Positions 26,063-38,439 of a DNA stretch of 64,000 nucleotides are shown here, piece after piece. The position numbers and the translations under genes are program-made. Each line of letters starts with the position of its first letter. The stretch's first letter is position 1. The DNA comes from Dryococelus australis. Lineage: Eukaryota > Arthropoda > Insecta > Phasmatodea > Phasmatidae. The stretch covers positions 25,207,418-25,271,417 of the forward strand of contig CM056999.1 in NCBI GenBank assembly GCA_029891345.1, read 5' to 3'. The notes under the pieces were generated by a model, which saw nothing but the letters and a program-made list of their open reading frames with translations, was not told the DNA's origin and searched no databases.

Positions 26063-27097
26063 AAAGGTTGGTGTAATAACATATAGTAATTTCAATATGT
26101 CTAAATATTATAATTAGACTAAAAGAAGTGTAATAAAAACCAAGGTAAGTTATTGGAACTTTCATATGTTAGTGTAATAACTCTGTTATTTTATTCAGAG
26201 TGTATCAAAGTTTTGTTTTTTGGAACTACTATATATATTTTAAAAAGTTAGTGTAATTTCACTATAGTAAATATAGTGTATTGACTCAATAAATGTGATG
26301 TCTGTTTTTTAAGTCAGAAAAATAAATTATTACTGAAAAGTGCCATAGATCTACTTGTATTCCAGATTTCATGGGAATCGGTTATACAGTACCTGAGATT
26401 TGTTGCAAAATGTTAATTTTTTTAAAGTACTGCTATCTTACAAAATGTCTCATTGAACAGGACGAGTGTTTCTGAATTTAAGTGATATTCTGGATGGTCA
26501 ACATGCGAAATTTGGTTTCAATTAGTTGAATAGTTCCTCAGATATGCGGTACCATCCAAAATAAATAAAATAAAAAATGTCTGCCATTTTGAGAATAAGC
26601 ATTTGGCATGGTTGAAAACTATGGAAATCAGGTTTCATTACTGTGTACTATAAGTTTATGAGTTGGTTGGAATTCGGTGTACGGGTGCACAAGGTTTTGG
26701 AGGGAAAAACAAACAAACACACAGACATATATATATATGTATATATATCTGCAGATAGGAAGATGACATCCTAAGACTATTCTTCCTTCAGAAAGTAGGT
26801 TTGAAAAAATATATATTTTATAAGTTAGTAAAATAAAAGCCTACTGTGCAATGTCACTATGCTAAAATCAATGTAGGCATTATAAATTACAATTAATTAT
26901 GACATTAAGGTAATACATCTGCCAAAATAAAATAACTATTAAAATTTCTCCAAAAAGGGTGCAAAAAGTGGCTATACAGGCCTTGTCCACATTTGCTTTT
27001 AAAAAAAAAAACAATACAGGGGGTGAATTGGTGCTATATGATTGCTAGCCCTACGGAGATGACACCATTAATAAGCATGTAGGATCGAAAGGGTTAA

Positions 27098-27690
27098 AAT
27101 TATGGTAAGCAATAATTCTATTTCACGTAATATTTATCACGGTACTGCAAAAGTGAGATAATCCCAGATAGATTATACACAAACTAAAAGAATAATATAC
27201 GGCATTACGTAAGAAACAGGTGAAGGTGAGCCTGGTAATAGTCATAATAAAAATTAATTTACGTAATCTAAGCTCTTTACAGTGTCTCCTCGACTAAGGT
27301 TTTTCCAGAAGGGTAATTACGTTGCAATGACTTGCTACCACAGAGTCAAGGTATCGGACTGGGGTAAAAGGGTGATAGGGTATAGGACGTTTGGTTACGT
27401 CTCTGGAGTCAAGCTGTCTTTGCAGTCTTCTGGTGCAGTTGTGGACAAGCCTTCTTCAAACTGCAGGGATGGTGCAGTCTTCTCAGTCTGCAGAAGTGGT
27501 TGGAATCGTGTTGCAGGCTGGTGGAGAGATTGAAGCCATGTCACAGGCTGACGAGAGGAGAGAGGTCTTCCGCAGACCAGGGAGTGCTCACTTACCTACA
27601 TGGCCGGTGAGCTCGGCGTATCTGCCTGGGGGTACTCTCGGACTTTCTTATATAGTGGAAAATCTCGTGGTCAGTTATTGCCCGGGGCAG
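27098..27690 (-). repeat. LTR-like copy 3, right part
   Basis: It continues the match to copy 2 from AATTATGGTAAGCAATAATTC to the TATA region and CTCGTGGTCAG near 27674. There the similarity stops abruptly and a mariner-type coding remnant begins, so the right end of the LTR is lost or displaced. The minus-strand TATATAAG is kept (27647-27654). The + strand open frame 27391-28065 runs through both parts and is a chance fusion. Confidence 0.7.
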
Positions 27691-28460
27691 TTGCTGCAAG
27701 CACTAAAACCTGCAGACAAAGTCATTCACTTTCAGTGGTGCACTCGATTGCAAGAGCTTATGGAAGAGCATGATGACTTTTGTGATAAACTTGTGTTCAG
27801 CAATGAAGCGACATTTTGTCTTAGTGGCACTGTGAACAGGCACAATGTCCGTAAATGGGGTACAGACAACCTCCATGGGTTCATTGAGCACATTCGTGAT
27901 TCTTTGAAAGTCAATGTTTTTTGTGCTATCTCGAAATTCAAAGTTTACCTCTTTTTCTGCAAAAAAAAAACCATAACAGGGCACTTTTTTCTGGACATAT
28001 TAGAACTTTGGCTCATGCCTCAGCTCGAGACATACAGTGAACGGTGCTCCACCCCACTTCCATAGCGATGTCCACGAATTCCTGAATAACAGATTCCCAA
28101 ACCGATGAATAGGCCATAGTGGTAATGATGATCAACATCTGTTGTCATGGCCTCCGCACTCCCCTGACCTAATCCCGTACGACTTTTTTTTGTAAGGCTA
28201 TGTGAAGGATCTGGTGTTTGTGCCAGCTTTACCAGTTGATTTAACGGACCTCCAGCCTTACATCGTTAACGCTTTCGATCGCATTGACAGGGCCACACTG
28301 CATAACGTTTGGCAAGTTCTTGATTATAGAGTTTGTGTGTGCAGGATCGCAAGGGGCTAGCATATCAGACATTTGTAATGTGCCAACAAATCTTGGTGAG
28401 TTTCTGTATATGACTACCAAGTTACGCCCACATAGATTCAATAATACACCTATAGTAACA
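27691..28460 (+). pseudogene. mariner/Tc1-superfamily transposase remnant
   Basis: A DDE transposase in which most of the catalytic region can be followed through several frames: FSNEATFCLSG, then KVNVFCAISKFKVY, a LDILELWLMPQL block, LNNRFPNR, a WPPHSPDLIPYDFFL block with the last catalytic residue, and a C-terminal GYVKDLVFVPALP part toward 28.35 kb. The N-terminal DNA-binding part is missing. The first catalytic aspartate is asparagine (codon AAT at 27802-27804) and in-frame stops interrupt the rest. No terminal repeats were found, so the element is truncated by or fused to LTR-like copy 3. Confidence 0.8.
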
Positions 28461-29560
28461 TAATGAAATTGCTTCAATCATTTGTAGACATTATGTTTTT
28501 TTTTTTTGGAGTGAATAAAACCTTTCTATTTTTCTACATATTACTTTTACTTATTGGTTTAGATGGTTTACTATATGTGTATTTAATATGTTTATTCTGT
28601 TATTGCTTACTGAAAAAAAATCTCTCAACCCTTACAACTAGTGGGATTGGTAACAGGGTCTACTAGTACTAGGTGTAAGATACTCTGTAGAAATAAAGAT
28701 TTCTAAGGACTAAACAAAACACATTGATGCATTGCTTCATCAGCATCAGAACCATGAAGTAGTGCTGGTAACTCTGGCAGAAAAGCGAGTAATAACATTT
28801 TCCCCCCCCCTTTTTTTTTGGTTAATGAGCCTTTTATTTGTTTTCAAGTAAGTATTTGAGGTACAGGATCTCATGCAGGCCCTGTTAATTTTAAAGTTAC
28901 AGTACGTGATGGAGGCTTCACTGGTTAGTATTTGTGTTGGCTCATTTTTTCTCTCTTTCCTTCTAAATTTGATTTCCCTCTCTCCTTACCCCATAACAAT
29001 ATGGTGGCAAATCAGCAATCATTAGATCCCAGCAGTCGTATGGTATGGAATAACTCATTTGTTGTGTTAAAAACCAAGGTTATTAAGATAAACCTGTACA
29101 CACATTTATTTTCACCGTACCATTTACAGAAGCAGGGCATATTTCTTATCTGTTTCCAACTGAAGAAATAGGCATGTAGGTTGAAACGTTATGGTACCGC
29201 AGGTGTGCACTACCATCACTATTATTCACTACCACATGGCCCTGGATAATGAATACATAGATTTCTTTTTGGTAATTGTGGAGAAACTATAGTGTTTTAT
29301 CTCTGAAAAAACACATGAAAAGTATACAATTTCAGTAGATTTATGAGAGCATGAGACAGCAACACGGTGGACACAAATAATACCAACTTGGCGTTGCGTC
29401 ATAGCTGTACAGGAATACAATTGTGAGGAGAAGCAGGAAGAGGGGAAGAGGGAGGTCAAAGGGGTGAGTGGCAGAAAGGTGGAGCAGTAGGAGGGGAGCA
29501 TTATTTATTAATGGTTACATTTTGCAGCATATTGTTTAGCAGAATATAATCTCGTAACAA
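28461..29560. other. AT-rich intron DNA
   Basis: No recognised gene. T-rich and C/T homopolymer runs lie near 28498 and 28802. Open frames at 28463-28666 and 28932-29171 show no family resemblance. Confidence 0.4.
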
Positions 29561-30560
29561 CTATGAACTGCACTTGAAGATGCAAGTATTATTTGTGAGG
29601 AGTGGTTTTGATGGTGTTGAATTGGATGAAACAGGGTTAAAATGTGGTAGGAACCTGCCACATGTTCGGGCAAGCCATTTTGGTGGGGTCACGTGGTGTG
29701 ATAAAGTGTATTTGAGGTTTTCAGGAGCAGTAAACTCAGTTACCGGGGAATTTGGATGAGGTTTATGCTTATACCCGGGCTCCAGACATTGCATGTGGAT
29801 CAATGCCAATCTGAAGTAAAGAGCTGACTCTGTTTCTTCGGGGTCATGCGCCAACGACCAAAGACTGAATCCTTCCGATGTAATGTTCCTTAGAAAAAAT
29901 ATGTCAAAAATCGTATTGAGCAGTGAATTCTTAAGGCGAACTACACACCTTTAATTACTGGTAAACGATGAACAAAACACTTGGTAATAATGAAGACACA
30001 GTACCCTGAGGAAGACATGGTACACTTCATGCAGGAAGGTGGAGGCCCGCACCCCTAAGTGCACGAAGGCTACCCGAATTAATACGCAGACACCTCGTAT
30101 GTAATTTCATTTGGTTTTTATTAATGTCCTCCACTGAAGACAAAATACACACCTGCCGGGCTTAACCTGCCGGTAGGGTAACAATGTACAAAAATGTGCG
30201 AAGGCCACAAATAATTAATGTTGCAACTTAAGCCTCCCTAGGGGATGCAAACCTAAGGGAGGTAGGGAGATAGAGAGGTGGAGAGTCCCAGGCGGCAGAT
30301 GAAAAACATTCCAAATTAATTAGACTATAACGGTTAACATGATTGATGCAAAACTTGAGGGGTGCGCGGGAAATGCAAAGACGTCAGACCATTTATCCAC
30401 ACTCTCTCGACACGATGCACTGACTAACTCCTCCGCGCGGCATGCCAGCCGGCGTTGGCGGGCAGGCAAGCTGCTGGAACTACTTTCTTACACTGCACAC
30501 AACTAACACAAAATGCTGCCCTTCTTACGTTGCTAAATTAACATATAAATAAATTAACCA
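29561..30560 (-). repeat. G+C-richer block, possible transposon fragments
   Basis: The minus frame 29561-29854 (97 codons, starting MAHDPEETESALYFRLALIH) is open but unrecognised. Around 30.0-30.5 kb the sequence is G+C-rich against its surroundings and holds short complementary segments, but no coding frame. Composition and position in a transposon-laden intron suggest old insertions. No ends or duplications were found. Confidence 0.25.
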
Positions 30561-31049
30561 TGGCAAAACATTTTTAATTCATAACACAAGCACTCCGTGG
30601 AATGGAATGGGGATGAAACACATGAAAATGGAAAAGACAAGATGTGATAAAATACCTTTCAAAAAGCCCGCAGGGGTATAAAAATACTGTCGGACATCAT
30701 TGCTTATTGTTGCTTTGATTGGTGTTCATGTGTGTTGCATAGTTATGCCACGTTACTATAAACCCTCTTTTACCTTGGGTCTACTTGCAGTATTCGTGCA
30801 TGCGCGAGTGCACTGGTGTCTTCTTATGTCGCACTGGTTCGCATGCACCTTACACTGCCTTGCATGAATGCTGCACTTAACCCCTTTGGGTCATGCTAGT
30901 GGGTGGCGTCTTAATACTTCCATAGCGGTGCACTGTCACACACGATGTGCACGGACACTCAGTAGAGTGCTGATGTCTGCTGCGTAGTATTTACAGCGGG
31001 CAAATGGGCTTGGGCACGAGCGACATCAGTGTTTTGTATGTTGACTAAA

Positions 31050-31470
31050 TCAGCACTCATGAACTACAGATAATTTTTTTTTCCACTGATTTAACAAACA
31101 TAAATTTTTTGTTGTAATTCTGAGTTATACTTCAGTTTACATAATTCATAAGTCTCGCCTTTGTGAACATAGAAAGTTTTCCCATGTAAAGAAGCTTCAA
31201 TAACTAGTGCATGCATCTAGGAAACAAAGGCCTCAGTGAAAAATATGCTCAACTTTTACTGCTGTTTCAAACAAAGTGTATAGTTTCTATCCCAAGCTCC
31301 ACCATGCTGTGAGATAACATCTTGACATTGAGGATGGTCAGAGTCTCTGGAGTAGGGAAGGAGGACTCTGTTTTTACAGCTGCCTTGTCAATAGAAGGTG
31401 ATGTAGAGATGTTAAGTGAATAGTGACACATGTGAAGCTAACACAAACATTATGCCCATTTTCTATCGCA
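31050..31470 (+). repeat. Dispersed repeat, copy b
   Basis: Homologous to 18290-18750 in the same orientation: AGTCTCGCCTTTGTGAACAT, GCTCAACTTTTACTG, TGAGATAACATCTTGACA, GGTCAGAGTCTC and CTAACACAAACATTATG align in order. It lacks the C run of copy a. Identity by eye is moderate, so the duplication is old. Confidence 0.65.
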
Positions 31471-32370
31471 AATAAATATAATTCTTGTAATTTTGGGTTT
31501 TTTTCTTAACTCTGTTGACTATTTTAAGTTTGTCAGCTACAGAATATGCTATTTTTTTCTGTGACTAATTGTACTGACGCATACCACCAAACCAAATGAT
31601 GTTTCGATGGATATCAAGTCTGCATGCATTGCTTGTCAGCACGCATCAGTTTTTTATTTTGGTCCATTCATAAACTATCCATTAAGGGTACAATGTATTT
31701 TAATTTTAACTTAGACTGATATTCTGATTTTTTGAATATATATATTTTAATTGTGAAATGCTTTCCCAAAGGGTAATAAGATTATAAAAGTATTTTAATT
31801 ATGTGAACTTGGTATATCAGTTTTGTGTATTAATGCAAGACTGTGTACATGTGAAGTATCCCATCAATAGTAAACATAGAAAGTGTTCTGTTCAGATTCA
31901 TGATAACAAGGGTCTACGGTATTTACAAGTTAACGCCAAAGGATACCTTCAACCTATAAGAATTTCCGCTTATCTGCACCATGGGTGCCATGCCGGTAGC
32001 AAACTGTTGGCCATATCTCTGTTTATCCCATTTTTCAGCTCTCCCTTTGGAACGTGAGGATTTCCCAAAATGCGATACAAATCTCCAACATAAGACTGTC
32101 CCCAAACAACTACCTGGAAAGCACAGCGTTGCCAAATGTAAACTGCTAGCGGATAAACTAGTTAGGAAGGCAGGTCATTCCCACCCTTTCGCTGCTGCTT
32201 GTTGACAGCACCAAAGGTTCACCATATGTTTTGTTCTGATAATTTTAGACGAGCGAGTCACGTGGCGGTAGTTGCAAAGTTTCTGAATTTGAGTACAGAA
32301 TTTTACTGTATTTATTGATGTTTCAGAGAGCATTTTTACATAGTAAAGAACTTATCAGTGAAACACAAGA

Positions 32371-32446
32371 GTGAGAGAGAGAGTGTGTGTGCATGTGCAC
32401 GCATGCGTGTGTGTGTGTGCACGCGCACACACACACACATATATAT
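32371..32446 (+). repeat. Compound GA/TG/CA/TA microsatellite with hairpin
   Basis: GA units pass into TG, then CA, then TA units. GTGTGTGTGTGC (32409-32420) and GCACACACACAC (32425-32436) are perfect inverted copies around a four-base loop. Confidence 0.85.
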
Positions 32447-34657
32447 TCTGAAAATTACAAGATTCAGTTTTCTCTACATAGTCAAGTAGATAAGGAAACA
32501 ATAATGGTCCATAAAATTTCAAATGTCAGTAATTTACACAGAGACAGAAATTCATATTTACAATACTTTGTATTATGTTACTTGTGTGTAGCGGATGTGA
32601 AAATATACATATGCATAGTTTAACTGTTCACAAACACTGTTTAGTTGAGGGATGTAGTTGAGAGGCTTGGTATTGCGAATTGATAAGGTTTGGAATGAGG
32701 TTGATTTGGAGCAGCATCCAGAATGTATGGGCAGGGGGAGGGGGGAAGAGATCCTCGAGAAAACCGTTGACTAACAGCATTGTCCAGGCATGATTCCCGC
32801 ACGCAAAAATTCCGGAAGTGACCTTTCAACGGAATGAAATGTATATCGCCTTTGTGGGAAGCTCGATCACCACTGTTTTGTGATTATGCATAAAACTACT
32901 TTTAAAATGTAACAAGTAGAGTTTGATTTTTTTATTGGACTCTTTGTATCATTACTTAATGATTGAGAGTTTTTGATCATAATACTAAGGGTAGGGGTTC
33001 ATAAGTGATAATTTTTGAGTTATTGAAAAAAAAATAGAACTTCTTAATATTTAGTAGCATTAGCTAATTTTTCACAAAATATATATATTCAAACATTTGG
33101 TGAATAATTTATTTACATTAGCTAACACCTTAAAAACTCTGATTTGTTAAATGTTAGTTTCTGAATGTATACCGTACTTGCAGTTTTGCAACTGCATAAT
33201 TAATTAAGTATGTTTGGGATTATTTGACAAGGCAGCAAACAATTGCTCCTGCAACTGTCACAGGAAGATACTTCAGTATGTGTAATATGTTGCTTCTAAA
33301 CACAAGCTCTACTGGGTCTCTCGAAATTTGGTTGCATATTTTTCCTACGGATAGAGTCTACCATTCCATACCAAATTTTTTTTAATTCTCATAAAAAACA
33401 TTTTGCTTAAAATATTGAAACTCCAAAACAAATGTAATTCAACTAGTCTAAAAACAATGCAATACCAATAAAATTTCTGTAATTTAATCAAGTTTACAAA
33501 TTTAATTAAAAACATTTTTCCCTCAAACTCTTTGTGTAGCTCAATGACACGGGGGGAAAATTTAGCTACCAATTTAATTTCACATACAAACAATAGCTGG
33601 ACAAATAAACACGGAACTATTTCCACTCCAGGCCAAAATATTTACACTAAATCATGGGGAGAAATCGCTCCTGTACTGATACTTATACAGTAAGAAAGGC
33701 TTACAATGACTTTACAGGATTGTAACACAATAGCACAACTACAATGCACTACACTGGGCAGCAGTTTCTTCAAATTCCTTGTAGAAGTTAATTCATATTA
33801 GTAGACCTATTCATGTAGGCCCATTCCGGCCTTACATGCTAAATGAAGCTGGTGTGTAAAGTAAATTACATGCTATATAATGTCAATGGTTTTTAATACT
33901 AAGACCAGTCTGTACAAAGTAAAGCAATTACTGAGAAACAGTACCTAATACTTTAAATGAATACAGGTGAAATGACAAAATTTTCTTTGCAGTAAAATGT
34001 GGGTTAAAACACCTTGAATATGCAATCTTTGCAGTTATTGAATGTACATTTGTTTGCAATGCAATTACATGTTAGGCAATAAATCATCTAACAAGCATTT
34101 ATTACACAAAGCTATCAATTTTAAAGGCCATATCGGAATTTAGGTATTAAAAATAACAATTTTTCTCCGGATAAACTCGTTAAAATTCTTATAATAAGTA
34201 AGCCGAGCAGTAAAAAAAAGGGTCACAATGCTAATATTACATGACAATGAGAAGTCACACTTTCGTCACAGACGGGTGTATAGGGGTATAACCAGCATTC
34301 TGTGGGAAATAATTTCAAAGATTACCGCTATCAATATACTCCATTATAAAAGTATCTCCTGGCTAATAAATCCGTTAATGATAATTTGCAACAGCTGTGT
34401 ACTCGGCAGTATATTGAGCTTCAACAAAATAGTTTATTACACTCCATAAATTGATAGAAATTTTTGGAACAATATTACTTACTATGCCTGTTATGTTAGG
34501 GGTATTTATTTATTTCATTTTATTTTGTCTTTCTTTGGCGAAGCTGCATAAAATGCCTTCTCCCACACTTAACAAAATTGAGTACGCTGGAGCACATACA
34601 TAAAGTTTATTTTCAGATACTGTACTCTGTTAGGTATTTTTTACGAAAACTGTAGAG

Positions 34658-34676
34658 ATATATATATATATATATA
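34658..34676 (+). repeat. (AT)n microsatellite
   Basis: About nine AT units in AT-rich intron DNA. Confidence 0.8.
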
Positions 34677-35769
34677 GTTGAACCAAAAGGAAAAAACACG
34701 AGTGATAGATAACAGAAACAGAAAATATTAACATATTTAAAAAGTCCTACTTGCAGCCGTTTACTGTGTAAAGTTGACGTCACCCCAACTCATACAAAAA
34801 CTAGCTTGGAGAGAAAATCACTCCAACCCCTTTATTGTGTTTCTCAACACCACAGCTTTCCCCTCCAGCCTCCTTGTAAGTTTATCACTGCATGCGTCTG
34901 TATTCCTTGCAGTGAAACAGCGACCCCACCGCCAGCTAGCCAGACGAGTTGTTCCAAACATTTAACTGTTGTGTCGCCTGTGGTACTCTGAGCAAGGTGA
35001 TGGGGACCATTCCCAGATAATCATCTATGCTTGAGGAAGGCAACAAAAATAACGTGGGAACGGGCAGAGGTTGGGAGTAGATGGGGTGGGATGGTCAGCA
35101 CCACCGAAGTGGCTTTGACAGGTTACAGGTAGATAACAGGAAAAAGAGACTCCCCATGCATGTTTTTTGTCTCTATAGCTGTGTTTGAAATGGCAAATTT
35201 GGGGTTTAGGAATTTTGGTTAGATGGTTTTGAACGTCTTGTAACAGTGCTACATGGGACAGGTGGAAACTATAGGCTTGTAGAATTTCAACATTATTTTG
35301 TTTGTCACGGCATCAATAAATTAAATGAAATAACTTTCTCCCTAGCATTTTCACTTAACCCCATTGTCTCGCGAATAGCTGAACTTATTTCTTTCTAGCC
35401 TATATCATTCTTCTCATTATTTCTTCACTTTCTGCAATTAACATTTCATTTCAAATAACAACCGATCACTTTCTTTAGTAATTTTAGTACAACATACAAA
35501 CTTTATTTTAAAATAACTTTATGTTGATCCCTGATTTTCCAGTTTCACGTGCATGTATTGTGCAGCATTTCAAAAACAGTAAATACCGCCATTTCCACCA
35601 TAACACGGGAAATAAAATGTGAACAAACAACAGCAGACCATTTTACAGCCCAATTTGGGGATTTAGTGTGCTGCTTCACCTTAGTAAATTTCAACCCGAA
35701 ATCCCCAATTATTTAGGGTCTAAAATTGGTGTCGTGGTCGATTTAGTAACCTAAATAATGGTCTCGTAG

Positions 35770-35862
35770 CCGTTTTGGTACTTTGTTATTTACCGGACAT
35801 TCAGGTTTGCCGGATTATTCCTCCCGCCAAGTAGTCCGTTGATCCGAGGGTTTACTTAACAA
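35770..35862. mobile_element. Possible Tigger/pogo-like terminal fragment
   Basis: The sequence CCGTTGATCCGAGGGTTTA read on the other strand gives TAAACCCTCGGATCAACGG, a form seen at pogo/Tigger-type ends. No partner end or target duplication was found. Confidence 0.25.
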
Positions 35863-36512
35863 TTTACCAAATAATGACAGTTCCACTTATACTACGGTAT
35901 GTAACATATCTGTGGCATTATATTTACAATATTACTACTTACGTGTTGTAGCATTAAAATCATCCTAAAGAGTTTCCCGGGATAAAGAGGTTATGGTTTT
36001 CCAATGAACCATGCATTGCCAATACAGGGATACTGTTTTATCTTTTATTGTATCTGATTTTATTTCATTCTGTTAAACGTGATTATATATTCAAATTGTG
36101 TACACATACGTTAGTAACGTAAATTACTTTAATTATAATTGCATATTAACTAGGCATGTAAACAGTTCCCTCGAATATATTTAGCAAATAAATATGATGC
36201 TACAGAGTCAGTGCTGCCACATCTGCTCATGCAGTTTGTCCTTTCCAGTGAAAGGGTAAGTTTTGTACATTGCACGGACACAATACTGTAAAGGATTGTT
36301 TTTTTGTATTATGTTTCTCTGCTTGCTGACCACTTTGTCATTTTCTTCGTCTACTACACCAATCAATTTAGTTTAACCACGTTTTTTAATAGCCTGATTA
36401 TAAATCACCCATAGCCTTGCTATTGTGTGAGGCCGTGTTTCATTGCCTGCAAGTGTAGTTAAAAGAATAATAAAGAACATTAATTTTGTTTTTGCTTCGG
36501 GCAGGCATATTT

Positions 36513-36750
36513 TTAGCGAGGTCTACCACTTGCATAGCTAGCGGCATACATTTGTTTAAGTTCTTTCAGCTGAATGTCCGCTAAATTGTGGCAGAATTTA
36601 AGTTTCTTCATGGCCTTCAGGATATCAGTCATGAAAGGCAGGTCTCGGACTCTCATGGCCCTGTGTATGCGAGCATCCGCTAGCTCGGGCAACATGCATG
36701 CATGAAGAATTTCTTCAACTTAGGAAGCATTGCATTCTACCATAAAAGCT
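36513..36750 (-). other. Unrecognised minus-strand open frame
   Basis: An open frame of 60 codons from the methionine at 36695 (MLPELADARIHRAMRVRDLP) ending in GRPR. It can be read upstream to about 36724 with VEEILHAC before it, just after an AG. The composition, with many charged residues and a Lys/Leu-rich stretch (KAMKKLKF), looks more protein-like than the neighbouring chance frames. I cannot name a family. It could be a terminal exon of a gene on the minus strand, a retrocopy or chance. Confidence 0.25.
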
Positions 36751-37371
36751 TGTCTCTTTGAATTGAATACACTAGACTGAACTTAGTATAGAATATTCTT
36801 TATGAGAAGAAATCAATACACCAGTAATTCAGTATGGGAGGGTAAACGAAGCCAATGTCATTAATATATACAAACATAAAAGAGGGTGTGACGTGAGGAA
36901 GTGTGATTTGTTTATTGACGTGTAACATCCATTTCTCTGTGCAAGTCCGGATGGTCTTGTCGGTGATTATGGCTTGATTGAAGTAAAATGCTTATTTTCT
37001 TTGAAGAATATATCATTACCAGAAACACTTTCAGTGCCACGCCACAAGCAATGTATGGAAATAGTTGGCAATGTACCAAGACTACATAGAACACATAATC
37101 ATTATTTTTAAATACAAGGCCTGTTTAATATTTGTAACCGCAACTTCTGTGACTTTGTTGTATATGCAGGAGGTGAAATTTCATGGCTCATGTTTACTTT
37201 ACGAATACCAAGTTTGCTTACCAAGTGTAGTTTTCATTGGGTATTATAAGAATGCACGTATTTGAGAGATACTACACAGCATAACATTTTGATATGTAAA
37301 CAGACGTACGCTCATACACTTGTAAATAGCGAATACCTGTAAAATCTCTAACGTTGCGTTTGAAAGTCCTC

Positions 37372-37795
37372 CAGGGGCATATCCGAGAGGGTGGTTGGGG
37401 GGCTGCAGTGGCCCCCTCTCCTCCCCCCAATATGACACACATTTTTTTAAACCTGTTATCAAAATGTCAATCATTATACTTATATATTTGTTACTACCCA
37501 CATGAAACACATTTTTTTACACCCTATATTAAAATGGCACTCATTAAATTTTTTAATTAATTTTTACTAACCACACACATGATTACATGTTATACATCAA
37601 AACTTTGTTTTCTGAATAAACAGGGGAAAAAAATTGTGAAGTACATAGTTCCTAAAATGTTGGCGAGTTTGCACATAAATAGTTTCTATCCTTCCACTGA
37701 GACTTGTGAACGATGTACTACTAGTGACAATACTAATACTCATCAATCCCCCCCTCCCCTTCTACACCCATAGTAAATTTCTGGATACTCCCCTG
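37372..37795. mobile_element. hAT-type miniature element with 8-bp target duplication
   Basis: This 424-bp non-coding element is flanked by the perfect 8-bp duplication AAGTCCTC (37364-37371 and 37796-37803), the length typical of hAT transposons. The left end is CAGGGGCATATCC; the right end, on the other strand, is CAGGGGAGTATCC, an imperfect inverted repeat. Inside are a C-rich part near 37.42 kb and AT-rich DNA; no transposase is present, so it needed one in trans. Confidence 0.8.
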
Positions 37796-38210
37796 AAGTC
37801 CTCTAAAACTATCATTTTCAAAAACCAACATGTCTTGAAGTCACAAGTCTAAATCAAGTTCGCATGAGCCAATGTTGAGGCTGTAGTAGAGCATGTTTGT
37901 TTTGAAATACTGGATGTATTTGAATGTCAAGGATTCTGAATGAATGTTACATATTAACTAAAGAACTAAAGTTTATCTCATTTAAGGTTTCCAGAATTTG
38001 ACAGCTACTGCTGCCAACGTATTTAAAGTGTAATACAGTAGCGTCGTATTTGAAATAATGAACGTCAGCTGACCACCATCTGAAGCAATGGTGGTATCCG
38101 TGAATAACATGTATTCTTTCTTACATCGGCGAAAAAGAAAATAGTGCACAGTACAAATAAAAAAATAAGTAAGCTTTTCTGAATAAACGTAAATAATATT
38201 ACATTGTATA

Positions 38211-38439
38211 GGCTGTTCACCGTAAAGTGAGCACTTTTGAGACCCTTGTTCCTTTTCCTTTCAGTTATATCTAATATGTAAACCACTTTTTAAATGAATT
38301 ATTGCCATGTAAGTAATAAACACAATGCAGTCATTCCACAGCACTCTGAAATTGAGGTCTGAAGCTAAAATAATTTATAGTTATTGACTATTATATCAAA
38401 TGAGGGCTTTCAAAAGTGTTCACTGTACCGTGAACAACT
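38211..38439. mobile_element. Miniature inverted-repeat element, family M, copy 1
   Basis: The ends are inverted copies: GTTCACCGTAAAGTGAGCAC on the left, and GTTCACGGTACAGTGAACAC when the right end is read on the other strand, continuing with ACTTTTGA and CCCT. A second copy with the same ends is at 57055-57248. About 230 bp, without coding capacity. The target duplication is unclear; TATAG-like sequence occurs on both sides. Confidence 0.7.

Larger units (their letters stand above)
30561..37363. other. AT-rich intron DNA, few identifiable features
   Basis: Apart from the dispersed repeat (31050-31470), two microsatellites, a Tigger-like end near 35.8 kb and an unrecognised minus-strand frame at 36.5 kb, I see nothing supported here. 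Long stretches are nearly pure A/T-rich with frequent stops in all frames. Confidence 0.45.

Noticed and set aside
27391-28065. 224-codon + frame read as one protein
   Set aside because: The first half is LTR-like repeat and the second a mariner remnant; the open frame across the junction is fortuitous.
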